Assembly (NCBI GenBank): GCA_002420105.1
Contig: DIHJ01000050.1
Location: forward strand, 428-64,427
DNA length: 64,000 nt
DNA from: Nitrospira sp. UBA5699
GTDB lineage: Bacteria > Nitrospirota > Nitrospiria > Nitrospirales > Nitrospiraceae
Reading direction: 5' to 3'
The translations under genes and the position numbers were made by a program. The notes beneath the pieces were generated by a model. That model ran no database searches. It was not told the DNA's origin and saw nothing but the letters and a program-made list of their open reading frames with translations. Positions 42,258-51,314 of this stretch are shown here, piece after piece. Position 1 is the stretch's first letter; the number at the start of each line of letters is the position of its first letter.

Positions 42258-43822
42258 TTGGCGTACTCGACGTAACGGCTCTCGCGAATAACAGTCACTT
42301 TGATCTGACCGGGATAGGTCAGCTCCTGCTCGATCTTCTTCGCCAGATCCCGGGACAACTGAAAGGACTCGCTGTCCGTCACATCTTCCTGGCGGACGAT
42401 TACGCGGATCTCCCGCCCCGCTTGAATCGCGTAGGCTTTCTGGACGCCCTTCTGCGCATGGGCCAGCGACTCCAACTTCTCCAGTCGCTTGACGTATGAC
42501 TCGAGGGCTTCGCGCCTGGCGCCCGGCCGCGCCGCCGACAGGGCTTCCGCGGCCGCCACGAGCACCGATTCCGGGCAGATCGGCTCCACCTGTTCATGGT
42601 GAGCCGCAATGGCATTGACGATCTTTTCGCTTTCGCCGTACTTCTTGGCGATTTCGGCCCCCAGCATGGCGTGCGGTCCTTCTTCTTCATGGCTGACCGC
42701 CTTGCCGATATCGTGCAGCAAGGCCCCCCGTCTGGCCAATCGCACGTCCAGGCCCAGTTCGGAGGCCATGATCCCGCAAATGTAGGACGCTTCCCGCGCG
42801 TGATAGAGGTTGTTCTGTCCGTAGCTGGTCCGATACTTCAGCCGGCCCAGCACCTTGATCAGCTCCGGATGGAAGTCCGAGAGGCCGAGCTCGAAGATAA
42901 TCTTTTCGGCCTCTTCATACATCAGCTTGTCGATGTCGGCTTTGACCTTCTCGACGATCTCCTCGATCCTGGTCGGATGGATGCGACCGTCGTGCATCAG
43001 CCGCTCGAGCGAGACTTTTGCGATCTCCCGCCGCAAGGGGTCGAACCCGGATATAATCACGGCCTCCGGCGTTTCGTCGATGATCAGGTCGATGCCGGTG
43101 GCGGCTTCGATCGCCCGGATATTGCGCCCTTCCCGGCCGATGATGCGGCCCTTCATCGCGTCGTTGGGAATCGGCACGACGGAAATCGTGGACTCCGAAA
43201 CGTAATCACGCACGACCCGCTGGATGGAGGTCGTGATGATTTCACGGGCTTCCCGCTCCGCGTTCTCTCTCGCCTCTTCCAGCGTCCGCTTGGCAATGCC
43301 GGCGGCATCCAGGCGCGCCTGGCTTTCCATTTCCTGGAGCAGGTGTTTCTTCGCTTCGTCGGCCGTCATCCCCGCCACGCGCTCCAGCGCCTCGCGATGC
43401 TCTTTCTCCGCCTGTGCGCAGGCAAGCTCCTTCGCCGTCAGTTTTTCTTCGCGCCGTCCCAACTCCTGTTCGCGTTTCTGAGCATCGACATCGCGCTTAT
43501 CCAGCACACTGATGCGTTTATCGATGGCTTCCTCTCGTTGTACAAGGCGCTTCTCAGCCGTGGAAAGCTCGGCCAACTTGGATTTCTGCTCTTTTTCCGA
43601 TTCCGCTTTGGATTGGAAGACCAGATCCTTGGCTTCAAGTCTGGCTTCCTTAATGATATTTTCCGCTTCACGCTGCGCGTTCTGGACGATGTGGCGAGCC
43701 TGCTCCTCTTCCTGAGCCCTCTTCGCGGACGCTGACGACCGGCGAATGACTTCATAGAGCCCGATGCCCAGCAATGCCCCCACCAACCCGACGAAGGTGT
43801 AGACGACAATGGAGGTCGACAT
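42254..43822 (-). CDS. rny: Ribonuclease Y
   Basis: 522 residues from ATG 43822, with AAAGGGG upstream. An N-terminal transmembrane helix (VVYTFVGLVGALLGIGLYEV), a long coiled coil to about residue 200, a KH domain with GRIIGREGRNIRAIEAATG, and an HD domain with LLHDIGKAVSHEEEGPHAMLG and AIAAHHEQ are in the standard order. RNase Y starts mRNA decay at the inner membrane. It follows a 580-nt non-coding gap after zapA and is coupled to ymdB by an ATGA overlap. Confidence 0.97.
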   Translation of the reverse strand: MSTSIVVYTFVGLVGALLGIGLYEVIRRSSASAKRAQEEEQARHIVQNAQREAENIIKEARLEAKDLVFQSKAESEKEQKSKLAELSTAEKRLVQREEAIDKRISVLDKRDVDAQKREQELGRREEKLTAKELACAQAEKEHREALERVAGMTADEAKKHLLQEMESQARLDAAGIAKRTLEEARENAEREAREIITTSIQRVVRDYVSESTISVVPIPNDAMKGRIIGREGRNIRAIEAATGIDLIIDETPEAVIISGFDPLRREIAKVSLERLMHDGRIHPTRIEEIVEKVKADIDKLMYEEAEKIIFELGLSDFHPELIKVLGRLKYRTSYGQNNLYHAREASYICGIMASELGLDVRLARRGALLHDIGKAVSHEEEGPHAMLGAEIAKKYGESEKIVNAIAAHHEQVEPICPESVLVAAAEALSAARPGARREALESYVKRLEKLESLAHAQKGVQKAYAIQAGREIRVIVRQEDVTDSESFQLSRDLAKKIEQELTYPGQIKVTVIRESRYVEYAK

Positions 43823-44402
43823 AGCACTGACCCCTTTCACGATCGAAGCCGAAGAGTCCTCTCCGGCCTCGCACAGGAGGATACCGCAACTAGTTGTGCG
43901 GGGAACGCAGCGGGGAGACGAACGAGCGGAAGAGGATGGTCGACCGACGGCTGACGAACCTATACCGAGTCACGACTCCGGAAGGATGCGCGTGTTGCTG
44001 GGATTTGAGAACGAGCCGGCCCCCGTACCGAGACCCCCCTCTCTGCTTGGGCAAAGCGCCTCACACGTCTTGTCCGAGCGCCCACGGAACGCACCGGCAG
44101 GAGCAGCAGCCTGTTGCCGCTGAACTCGGCTCCGGTCGGCAGCACGGACTCCACGAGTCTCCCCAGCGTGGCAGCGAGGGTCGACAGAAGAAGCATGACT
44201 CCTTGCACAGCTCTCCATTCTTTCAACGGCACCAGCATCACCACTCCCGCATCTATTCCTATCCTGGAAACGAAACCGTGTCCCGGAATTTCAACCGGTT
44301 CGAGATTGACCTGATCCTCATCCCTGTCGTCGTATGAACTGCCTCCCGACACACACATTTAGTGTAACAATATCAAACGCCTACGGCTCTTTGCAAGGGC
44401 AA
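43823..44402 (-). other. 580-nt gap between zapA and rny, probably transcribed
   Basis: No family-like gene is visible. A promoter-like element sits directly after the zapA stop and reads toward rny. A minus-strand frame at 43960-44358 (132 codons) has no ribosome site and weaker third-position GC than its neighbours. CCGCA-ACTAGTTG-TGCGG near 43883-43900 could structure the rny leader. In other bacteria 6S RNA (ssrS) lies just downstream of zapA, so this is where I would expect it. I could not recognise the 6S fold by eye, so it is left unassigned. Confidence 0.5.
44367..44396 (-). promoter_or_regulatory. Candidate promoter just downstream of zapA
   Basis: On the minus strand TTGCAA, an 18-nt spacer and TATTGT, with GATATT as an alternative -10 at 16 nt. 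It begins 7 nt after the zapA stop and points into the 580-nt gap before rny. Confidence 0.45.
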
Positions 44403-44699
44403 TCATCGAAACAGCGAGGTCGGAACCTGTTCCTCGATCGACTCCATCAACGACACCATTCGCCGCTCGACGTCCGCTTCGCCTTGCGCCCGCTTTTTCT
44501 CCGCCTCGAATAGCTGGTGCGCCAGGTTCAAGGCGGTCAAGACGGCCAATTTCGAAGGAGTCGTCGTGTTCATTCCCTCCGCCAACTGGCGCATCTGTCC
44601 GTCCACAAAGCCCGCCAGCCGGCGCACGTACGCCTCATCCGCATCGCCTCGAATCGCATACCGCTGGCCGTAGATTTCGACATCCGTCGTCTTAGTCAA
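44403..44699 (-). CDS. zapA: Cell division protein ZapA
   Basis: 98 residues from TTG 44699, which has AAGGAGG 8 nt upstream and overlaps the preceding gene by 8 nt. The N-terminal VEIYGQRYAIRGDADEAYVRRLAGFVDGQM matches the ZapA globular head, and the C-terminal half is a coiled coil (ALNLAHQLFEAEKKRAQGEADVERRM). ZapA bundles FtsZ filaments at the division ring. The ribosome site lies inside the last codons of the upstream ZapB-like gene, so translation is coupled. Confidence 0.92.
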   Translation of the reverse strand: MTKTTDVEIYGQRYAIRGDADEAYVRRLAGFVDGQMRQLAEGMNTTTPSKLAVLTALNLAHQLFEAEKKRAQGEADVERRMVSLMESIEEQVPTSLFR

Positions 44700-44946
44700 A
44701 GGCCACCTCCTTGCGTTCTTCAAAGCATTCCAACAGCTCGATATCGCCGAGCACTTTCTCAATGCGCGTCTTGATGTCGCCCCGTTCCCGTTCCCAGCGC
44801 CGATTTGAGTCGCTTTCTTCGGTCAACCGCTGGCGCGTGGCCTTGAGGTCCTCCTCAAGGCTGGCGTTCTTTCTTTTCAGCTCATGAACGAGTTTGACCA
44901 GATCCTTCACCCGCGTTTCCAACGCATCCAACCGATCCAATGCCAT
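44692..44946 (-). CDS. zapB: ZapB-like coiled-coil cell-division protein
   Basis: 84 residues, almost entirely coiled coil with heptad-spaced Leu, Val and Ile (LDALETRVKDLVKLVHELKRKNASLEEDLK). Length, make-up and position directly before zapA fit a ZapB-like partner that links ZapA to the nucleoid-positioning system. Sequence similarity alone would not prove this for a coiled coil. A strong TTGACA-N17-TATAGT promoter precedes it. Confidence 0.75.
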   Translation of the reverse strand: MALDRLDALETRVKDLVKLVHELKRKNASLEEDLKATRQRLTEESDSNRRWERERGDIKTRIEKVLGDIELLECFEERKEVAFD

Positions 44947-44964
44947 GCTTCAATTCTCCTCGAT

Positions 44965-44986
44965 TGCCCCTACAAATTGTGGGGCA
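44965..44986. promoter_or_regulatory. Palindrome overlapping the zapB transcription start
   Basis: TGCCCC-t-ACAA-a-TTGT-GGGGCA: 10 paired bases on each side of a one-base centre, with a single bulge. It touches the -10 hexamer and covers the predicted start of transcription, where a repressor would block RNA polymerase; it would also fold as a hairpin at the 5' end of the mRNA. Confidence 0.55.
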
Positions 44987-45014
44987 CTATAGAAATTTGC
45001 CCACATCTTGTCAA
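44986..45014 (-). promoter_or_regulatory. Consensus promoter of zapB-zapA
   Basis: On the minus strand a perfect TTGACA, a 17-nt spacer and TATAGT, ending 40 nt before the zapB-like start. It is among the strongest promoter matches in the window. Confidence 0.75.
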
Positions 45015-45024
45015 GAAAGGAGGG

Positions 45025-47286
45025 TTAGAAACTCGCCCCCAGCCGGACGTATTCCCGGTAACTTCGCAGGACCCGTTTCACGTATTGCCGGGTTTCCTGA
45101 TAGGGAATCAATTCGACGAACTCATCCTGGCTCTGATCACGGTACTGGTCGATCCAGTTCGCGACCGCGATCGGCCCCGCATTGTAGGATGCGATCGTGT
45201 AGACCAGATTTCCCGAAAACTGTTCGAGCAACTGCTCGACATAGCGCACGCCGATTCGGATGTTCGTTTCCTGGTCGAACAGATCGTCCCGCTCCACCGC
45301 CGGCAACCCCACCCGCTGCGCCACATTGTTCGCCGTCGCCGGCATCACCTGCATCAGACCGATCGCGCCGACGCGCGAAACCGCCTTGACATCGTATTGG
45401 CTTTCTTCCCGAATGATCGCGGCGATCAGATAGGGATCGACGCCTTTCGCCCCTTGGAGCCTGATCGTCGGCAGCAACCCGGTCGGATAGGCCACGTTCC
45501 AGAGAGCCGGCGCCACGGTTCCGCCGCTCCGTTCCAACTGCTCGCGGAATCGCGCCCGCGTCAGGCGGAGCGCCTGGTGATAGGCCCCGACTTCGTTGAG
45601 CATCGTGGACAGGGCAACCAGGACGTCAGGGTGACGGGCGTACCGCTCCGTCAGCATGGCCACCTCGCGGGCCGCATCGGCATCCAACCCCAGGGTTTTC
45701 AGCTCAATGGCGCGGCGATACGCCGTGTGCTGTTCGATGTCGCTGCGGGTGACGACGGGTTGTGCCTGCTCGCCGTTCGTCGACGGCACGGACGCGGCGG
45801 GAGGGATCTCCGCGGGCGTCTCCGCGCCATCCGGAATCGTCGTCCGTTCCCGCGCGAGCTGACAATAATAGGTGTGTCGGTACCGATCGCAGACCCGGCG
45901 GTAGAGATCCTGCGCCTGCGGCTGTCGGCTCTGCTCCGCGGCGCGGGCCAGCCAATAGAGCGCCTGGGGCTCGAACTCGCCGTCGTGCTGTTCGGTGAGG
46001 GCCCGCAAGACCTCGGCGGCTTCCCGGTAGCGCCCGGTCCGGTAGTACACCCAGCCGACACGCCACTGGGCTTCCGCCCGTTGGGACGAGGGCTCCCCGC
46101 TCTTGGCGACATGCCGATACCGCGCAATAGCCTCGTCGAACTGCTTCTGGTCTTCCAGCCAGATGCCCGCGAAGAGACCGATCTGTCCCTTCTGTTCCGG
46201 CGAAAGAGACGAAGAAAGCGCCGTACGCGCGAGGTCCAGCAACTTGTCCCCCTGCCCCTGCCGAAGATACACGCGGGCCAACCACACCGAAGCTTCGCGC
46301 GACTCCTGCCCTCCGTCCTTGAGCAGAGCGCGGAAGGTGTCGCGCGCCTGGTCATATTGCTTGAGGCGGACCTGCGCGATTCCCAGTTTCAGCCTCGCCT
46401 CGTCGCGCCGGGGGGAATGCGGATCCATCGCGAGAAATTTCTTGAGCTCTTCGATCGCTTCGACATGGAAGGCTTGCGCGAGATAGGCCTGCGCGCGACT
46501 GAACCGCTCGGCCGCCTGCACGGTCCATGGCTCGCCTCCCAGATTCGACGCCAGCAGGGCTTCCGCTTCTCTGGCTTCCGGCTGGTACGGAAACCGAACC
46601 CACAACTGCTTCAACGTCTCACGGCCTTCCGCAATGTGATTCTCCCGCAGCTGACAGGCACCCCGGCGCAAATAGGCTTGCGCCGCGCCCGGCTCCTTGT
46701 CGCTCAACGCCACCGCTCTGTTCAACCAGGTCATCGCCTCCGGACAGCTTGCGGCTTGATACCATGCCTCGCCGGTCCGGTAGGCGGCCTTCGTCAGGAT
46801 GTTCGAATCCGGAACGGCCGTCGGAATGCTCTCCAGCATGATCGCCGCCTGTTTGGCATCGCCGAGATTCAACATCGCTTCTCCGATCCAGAGACGAATG
46901 TAGTCATCCAGGACGGGAAAATCGCGCTGTGCGCCGCGGAGAAATTCGATCGACACGGCAGGATTGCGGTCCAGCAACAGCACCCCGGAGAGCACTCCCG
47001 CCCGCTTCGCCCAGATGGTGGCGGGAAACCGTTCCATCAAACGCTGGAGCCGCTCGAGTTTGAGCGCCAGCACCTGTTCTTTCGTGAGAACCTTGCCGAG
47101 CCGTTCTTTGGGAAGCGCCGCCGCCTGATAACAGGCTTCCGGCTGATCGCAGCGCTCGCTTTCGTCCGGCGGGAGAACGGAAGGGGCTCCCATCGCGCCG
47201 GACGGAGACATGAGCGCTCCGGCGAGCCAGCAGCCGAAGGCAAGACAGAGATGCCGGGAGAATGATCGGGCCGGGCCGTCGCGCAC
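45025..47286 (-). CDS. slt: Soluble lytic transglycosylase, Slt70-like, with TPR repeats
   Basis: 753 residues from GTG 47286, chosen because AGGAGG lies 5 nt upstream and the start puts a signal peptide (HLCLAFGCWLAGALM) at the N-terminus; the longer frame runs through the promoter. Residues ~60-540 are tetratricopeptide-like helical repeats (e.g. AEAQWRVGWVYYRTGRYREAAEVL). The C-terminal SLT domain has IIREESQYDVKAVSRVGAIGLMQVMP with the catalytic Glu, and TIASYNAGPIAVANWI. It degrades peptidoglycan in the periplasm. The stop lies just beyond the zapB promoter. Confidence 0.93.
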   Translation of the reverse strand: MRDGPARSFSRHLCLAFGCWLAGALMSPSGAMGAPSVLPPDESERCDQPEACYQAAALPKERLGKVLTKEQVLALKLERLQRLMERFPATIWAKRAGVLSGVLLLDRNPAVSIEFLRGAQRDFPVLDDYIRLWIGEAMLNLGDAKQAAIMLESIPTAVPDSNILTKAAYRTGEAWYQAASCPEAMTWLNRAVALSDKEPGAAQAYLRRGACQLRENHIAEGRETLKQLWVRFPYQPEAREAEALLASNLGGEPWTVQAAERFSRAQAYLAQAFHVEAIEELKKFLAMDPHSPRRDEARLKLGIAQVRLKQYDQARDTFRALLKDGGQESREASVWLARVYLRQGQGDKLLDLARTALSSSLSPEQKGQIGLFAGIWLEDQKQFDEAIARYRHVAKSGEPSSQRAEAQWRVGWVYYRTGRYREAAEVLRALTEQHDGEFEPQALYWLARAAEQSRQPQAQDLYRRVCDRYRHTYYCQLARERTTIPDGAETPAEIPPAASVPSTNGEQAQPVVTRSDIEQHTAYRRAIELKTLGLDADAAREVAMLTERYARHPDVLVALSTMLNEVGAYHQALRLTRARFREQLERSGGTVAPALWNVAYPTGLLPTIRLQGAKGVDPYLIAAIIREESQYDVKAVSRVGAIGLMQVMPATANNVAQRVGLPAVERDDLFDQETNIRIGVRYVEQLLEQFSGNLVYTIASYNAGPIAVANWIDQYRDQSQDEFVELIPYQETRQYVKRVLRSYREYVRLGASF

Positions 47287-47307
47287 AGGATCCTCCTCGC
47301 TTCTACC

Positions 47308-47336
47308 ATATATAACAGTGTCGCTCATCCCTTGCC
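47308..47336 (-). promoter_or_regulatory. Promoter of slt
   Basis: On the minus strand TGGCAA, a 17-nt spacer and TATATA, ending 22 nt before GTG 47286. It lies inside the longer open frame, which supports the later start. Confidence 0.6.
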
Positions 47337-47406
47337 AGCGGAGGGCCCAGGCCCGACGCTCGCAGCGCTCCTTGTTCCACTTTTTCCCGCTGTGTTAGGC
47401 TGCTTC

Positions 47407-48513
47407 ATGCGCGACATCACCACACCGGTTGCAGCCTCCCCGGCGCCGTTGAACCTCATGAACCTTGACGAGCAGGCCATGGCTCGCCTGGTCCTGCAAG
47501 CCGGATGGCCGGCATACCGGACCGGCCAGATCCTGCGCTGGCTCTATCAACGGCGGGTACGGACGATCGGCCAGATGACCGATTTGAGCCGGGCCGACCG
47601 CGCCCGGTTGGCGAGCCTGGCCGTGATCGGACGGGCCGCCGACTGTACCGTCTTCCGTTCCTCCGATCGGACGAGAAAGCTGGTCTTGGCTCTCGAGGAC
47701 GGACTCAGCGTCGAAACCGTCCTGATTCCCGACGAAGAGCGGCTCACGCTGTGCGTCTCGACACAGGTCGGCTGCACCCTGGACTGCGGCTTCTGCCTGA
47801 CGGGCACCATGGGATTGAAGCGCAATCTCAAGCCGCATGAAATCATCGAACAGGTCCTGACCGCCCAGGATCAGCTGGATGCGGGTGAACGCGTGACCAA
47901 CATGGTCTTCATGGGCATGGGAGAGCCTTTGGCGAACCTTGACGCGCTCTCCGAAGCCATCCGGCGGCTGACCAACAAGAACTGGGGACTCGGGTGGTCG
48001 CCGAGACGCATCACCGTTTCGACCGCCGGGCTCGCATCGCGGCTCAATGACGTGGCGCCCCTCGGGGTGAATCTCGCGATTTCCTTGAATGCCACGACCG
48101 ACGAACAGCGCGCGAGCCTGATGCCGGCGGTCAACGGCATTGCCTCGCTTAAAACGCTTCTGGCCGCCTGCCGGCGCTATCCGCTCCCCCCGAACAGACG
48201 GCTGACATTCGAGTACGTGCTCCTGGCCGGCGTCAACGATCAGGAGGCCGACGCCCATCGGCTCGTCAAGCTGATCCGCGGCCTGGCGTGCAAGGTCAAC
48301 CTGATTCCCTTCAATCCGTTTCCCGGCAGCCGCTTTGAGCGGCCCTCCGACCGGACCGTGCTGGCCTTTCAATCCATCCTCCGGAGCGCCGGCCTCGACG
48401 TGTTCATCCGAAAAAGCCGCGGGCGCGACGTCCTCGGCGCGTGCGGGCAACTCGGGAATCTCGATCCGGCGCGGCGGGAGCGAACCTTGACACAAATTGA
48501 ATCGCGTTGTTAG
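47407..48513 (+). CDS. rlmN: 23S rRNA/tRNA adenine-C2 methyltransferase RlmN
   Basis: 368 residues from ATG 47407. The radical SAM motif CTLDCGFC (Cx3Cx2C) lies near residue 125, after CVSTQVG. Family residues include MGMGEPLANLD, RRITVSTAGLA and the C-terminal FIRKSRGRDVLGACGQL with the second catalytic Cys. It methylates A2503 of 23S rRNA and A37 of some tRNAs. No ribosome site is seen. TTGTTC, an 18-nt spacer and TAGGCT end 5 nt before the ATG, so the mRNA may be leaderless. Confidence 0.95.
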   Translation: MRDITTPVAASPAPLNLMNLDEQAMARLVLQAGWPAYRTGQILRWLYQRRVRTIGQMTDLSRADRARLASLAVIGRAADCTVFRSSDRTRKLVLALEDGLSVETVLIPDEERLTLCVSTQVGCTLDCGFCLTGTMGLKRNLKPHEIIEQVLTAQDQLDAGERVTNMVFMGMGEPLANLDALSEAIRRLTNKNWGLGWSPRRITVSTAGLASRLNDVAPLGVNLAISLNATTDEQRASLMPAVNGIASLKTLLAACRRYPLPPNRRLTFEYVLLAGVNDQEADAHRLVKLIRGLACKVNLIPFNPFPGSRFERPSDRTVLAFQSILRSAGLDVFIRKSRGRDVLGACGQLGNLDPARRERTLTQIESRC

Positions 48514-48543
48514 CATGCATCGTCGCGTTTCTCACCACCGAAC

Positions 48544-49923
48544 ATGATCAGTTTGCACTTCCGACACATCGCTTCCCGGCTGCTTCCGGCAACGGCCTTT
48601 CTGCTCTTGTCCATTATCCCGGCCGGCGCATTCGAACCCCACGAATACATTCTTTCGAACGGCATGAAAGTCCTGCTGGTCGAAGTGCCGAAGGCACCGG
48701 TCGCCACGGTCCAGGTTTGGTACAAGGTCGGCTCCCGCAACGAAGTCATGGGTCGCGCCGGACTGTCCCACATGCTTGAACACATGATGTTCAAGGGCAC
48801 CGCCAAGTACCCCAAAGGCTCCTTCTCACGTCTTATTCGCAAAAACGGCGGGATGGATAATGCCTTCACCAGTCAAGACTTCACCGCCTATTTCGAGAAT
48901 CTTGCGGCGGACCGGGTCGACCTCGCACTGGAAATGGAAGCCGACCGCATGCAGGGCCTCATCCTGGACATGAACGAATTGAAGACCGAGCGGGAAGTCG
49001 TCAAGGAAGAACGCCGCCTCCGCACGGAAGACGACCCTCAAGGCGCCTTGGTCGAAGCCCTTTTCGCCCAGGCCTACTTGAGCCACCCGTACCACTGGCC
49101 GGTGATCGGATGGTTCGGCGATCTCGACGCCATGACGCTCGAGGATCTCCAGCGGCACTACGACACCTTCTATTCTCCCAACAACGCGACCCTGCTCGTC
49201 GTCGGCGACATCAAAGCCGACACCCTGCTTCCGACCATCAAGCAGTTGTTCGAACCGATTCCTCGCGGACCGGAGCCCAAACCGGTGAGCACGATGGAAG
49301 CCGAGCAAAAAGGGGAGCGCCGGTTTCTTCTCAAGCGTGAGGCGCAAGTCCCGTTCGTCATGATGGGCTATCGCGTCCCGAACCACACCAGCGAGGACTC
49401 CTATGCGCTGGACGTGCTGGAATCGATCCTCTCGAGGGGGAAGAGCTCCCGCCTCTATCAGAGCCTGGTGTACGACCAGAAGCTGTCCCTGGCGGTAGGG
49501 GCCGAATACGGCCTGATGCAAACCGACCCCGGCCTTTTCTATTTCTATGCGCTGGTAAGCCCGGGTCAGAAGGTCGAACTGGTCGAGGACGCCCTCCACA
49601 AGGAAATCAAGCGACTCCAGAACGAGCCGCCGACGGAACAGGAACTTCAGCGGGCCAAGAACCAAGTCGAAGCCTCCCGCGTCTTCGAACAGGATTCCAA
49701 TTTTCGGCACGCGATGCTGCTCGGCCAGGCTGAAACCGTCGGAGCGGGATGGCGTAAAGTCGATCAATTCCTGGATCGTATCCGCGCCGTCACCGCGAAG
49801 GACGTCCAGCGCGTCGCGCGCCAGTACTTGATCGAAGACGCTCGAACCGTCGGCACGTTGATCCCGATTCCCCCGAAACAGCCCGATGCCCCGACCGCCG
49901 CCGCATCGCAAGGGAAGCCGTAA
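48544..49923 (+). CDS. M16 family zinc peptidase (catalytic subunit)
   Basis: 459 residues with a signal peptide (LLPATAFLLLSIIPAGAF). The inverted zinc motif HMLEH near residue 77 and the distal Glu in LKTEREVVKEERR are intact, so this is the active member of an M16B pair. The C-terminal half repeats the fold (VPFVMMGYRVPNH). It should act in the periplasm on peptides or proteins. The second M16 gene follows after 2 nt and lacks the zinc motif, the usual arrangement of heterodimeric bacterial M16 proteases. Confidence 0.94.
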   Translation: MISLHFRHIASRLLPATAFLLLSIIPAGAFEPHEYILSNGMKVLLVEVPKAPVATVQVWYKVGSRNEVMGRAGLSHMLEHMMFKGTAKYPKGSFSRLIRKNGGMDNAFTSQDFTAYFENLAADRVDLALEMEADRMQGLILDMNELKTEREVVKEERRLRTEDDPQGALVEALFAQAYLSHPYHWPVIGWFGDLDAMTLEDLQRHYDTFYSPNNATLLVVGDIKADTLLPTIKQLFEPIPRGPEPKPVSTMEAEQKGERRFLLKREAQVPFVMMGYRVPNHTSEDSYALDVLESILSRGKSSRLYQSLVYDQKLSLAVGAEYGLMQTDPGLFYFYALVSPGQKVELVEDALHKEIKRLQNEPPTEQELQRAKNQVEASRVFEQDSNFRHAMLLGQAETVGAGWRKVDQFLDRIRAVTAKDVQRVARQYLIEDARTVGTLIPIPPKQPDAPTAAASQGKP

Positions 49924-49925
49924 TC

Positions 49926-51293
49926 ATGAGGACCGTCCGAGAGAGATCCGGCCTTCTGTGGAAGCTGTGCCGCTGCCTGCCGGCCCTGAGCCTCGTCATC
50001 ATCGCCTGCTTCCCGCCGCCGGCCGTTGCCGCCGAAATCGTGCCGACGAAATTCGTGGCGCCGAACGGCATGACCGTGCTCGTGCTGGAACAGCACTTCC
50101 TGCCCATCGTCGAAGTCCACGCCTTGATCAAGACCGGTTCCGCGCAGGATCCGCCGGACAAGGCCGGCCTGGCCAATCTCGTCGCCAGCCTGCTTGACGA
50201 AGGCACCACCTCGCGCAGTTCGAAACAGCTGGCCGAACAGATCGATTTCGTCGGCGGCGCGCTGGAGGTGAAGGCCTCGGAGGATTTTACGACCGCCTCC
50301 GCCCGCGTGCTGAAAAAGGACGTGGACCTGGGGTTCACGCTGCTCGCCGATATCCTCCAACATCCGGCGTTCCTGAAGCCGGAGTTCGAGCGGATCCGGT
50401 CGCAGATTCTGGGCGAAATGGCCAGCGACAACGACGACCCCGGCCACGTCGCCATGAAAGCCTTCAATCAGCTGGTCTTTCACGGCCACCCTTACCGCTG
50501 GCCGCTCAATGGTACGGAGGAATCGCTGGGCAAAGTGACCCACGCGGACGTGCTGAACTTTTATGCCAGGGAATACGTCCCGAGCCAGGTGATTCTGACC
50601 ATCGTGGGTGACGTGACGACCGAGCAGGTCACCGCGCTGGTGCAGACGCACTTCGGCGCATGGAAGAAACCCCCGCCGCCTCCGCGAAACGTCAAAAAAT
50701 CCGCCCCCGTGGAACGCAAGACCGTGCAGTTGATCGAGAAGGACCTGACTCAATCCAATGTCATTCTCGGGCACGGCGGGATCAGCCGCACGAATCAGGA
50801 CTTTTACGCCGTCACGGTGATGAACTACATTCTCGGCGCGGGGGGGTTCTCCTCCCGGCTGATGGATTCCATTCGCGACAAGCAGGGGCTCGTGTACGGC
50901 ATCATGAGCCATTTCGACGCGCGGCTCATGCCCGGCTCCTTCTGGGTCAACTTTCAGACGCGCACCGAGGCGACGAACCAGGCCATTCAGGGGGTGCTGG
51001 CGGAGATCAAGAACATCCGGGACGCTCCGGTGTCCGACCAGGAACTGTCCGAGGCCAAGTCGTTCCTGATCGGCAGCTTTCCCCTGCGGCTCGACTCCAC
51101 CGCCAAGCTGGCCCAGGTGTTGGCTCAGGTGGAATTCTACGGGCTGGGGTTTGAATACTTTTCGCAGTATCCGAAGTGGATCGAGCGCGTGACGAAGGAG
51201 GACGTGCAGCGCGTCGCCAAACAATACCTCGATCCGCAACGGTACGCCCTCGTCGTGGTCGGCAACGTGGCCAAGGCAAAACTGAAGCACTGA
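49926..51293 (+). CDS. M16 family peptidase homologue, inactive partner subunit
   Basis: 455 residues with an N-terminal signal (LSLVIIACFPPPAVAAE). The M16 fold is clear (FVAPNGMTVLVLEQHFLPIVEVHALIKTGS), but where HxxEH should be the sequence reads LANLVASLLDEGT, so zinc binding is lost. The R/Y pair expected in the C-terminal substrate site fits SSRLMDSIRDKQGLVYGI. It should form a heterodimer with the upstream gene product. Separation is 2 nt. Confidence 0.93.
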   Translation: MRTVRERSGLLWKLCRCLPALSLVIIACFPPPAVAAEIVPTKFVAPNGMTVLVLEQHFLPIVEVHALIKTGSAQDPPDKAGLANLVASLLDEGTTSRSSKQLAEQIDFVGGALEVKASEDFTTASARVLKKDVDLGFTLLADILQHPAFLKPEFERIRSQILGEMASDNDDPGHVAMKAFNQLVFHGHPYRWPLNGTEESLGKVTHADVLNFYAREYVPSQVILTIVGDVTTEQVTALVQTHFGAWKKPPPPPRNVKKSAPVERKTVQLIEKDLTQSNVILGHGGISRTNQDFYAVTVMNYILGAGGFSSRLMDSIRDKQGLVYGIMSHFDARLMPGSFWVNFQTRTEATNQAIQGVLAEIKNIRDAPVSDQELSEAKSFLIGSFPLRLDSTAKLAQVLAQVEFYGLGFEYFSQYPKWIERVTKEDVQRVAKQYLDPQRYALVVVGNVAKAKLKH

Positions 51294-51314
51294 CCGATCA
51301 AATCGTGCGCTCGC

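Noticed and set aside
43960..43990. SRP RNA, from CCGGAAGGA near 43979
   Set aside because: The flanking bases do not match the conserved SRP Alu/S-domain loop and no pairing stem is present.
44041..44340. 6S RNA called outright from synteny
   Set aside because: The position fits, but I could not trace the long closing stem and central bubble by eye, so it is not annotated as an RNA gene.
43960..44358. 132-codon minus-strand frame between zapA and rny
   Set aside because: No ribosome site, no family resemblance and weaker third-position GC than real neighbours; kept only as part of the unassigned gap.
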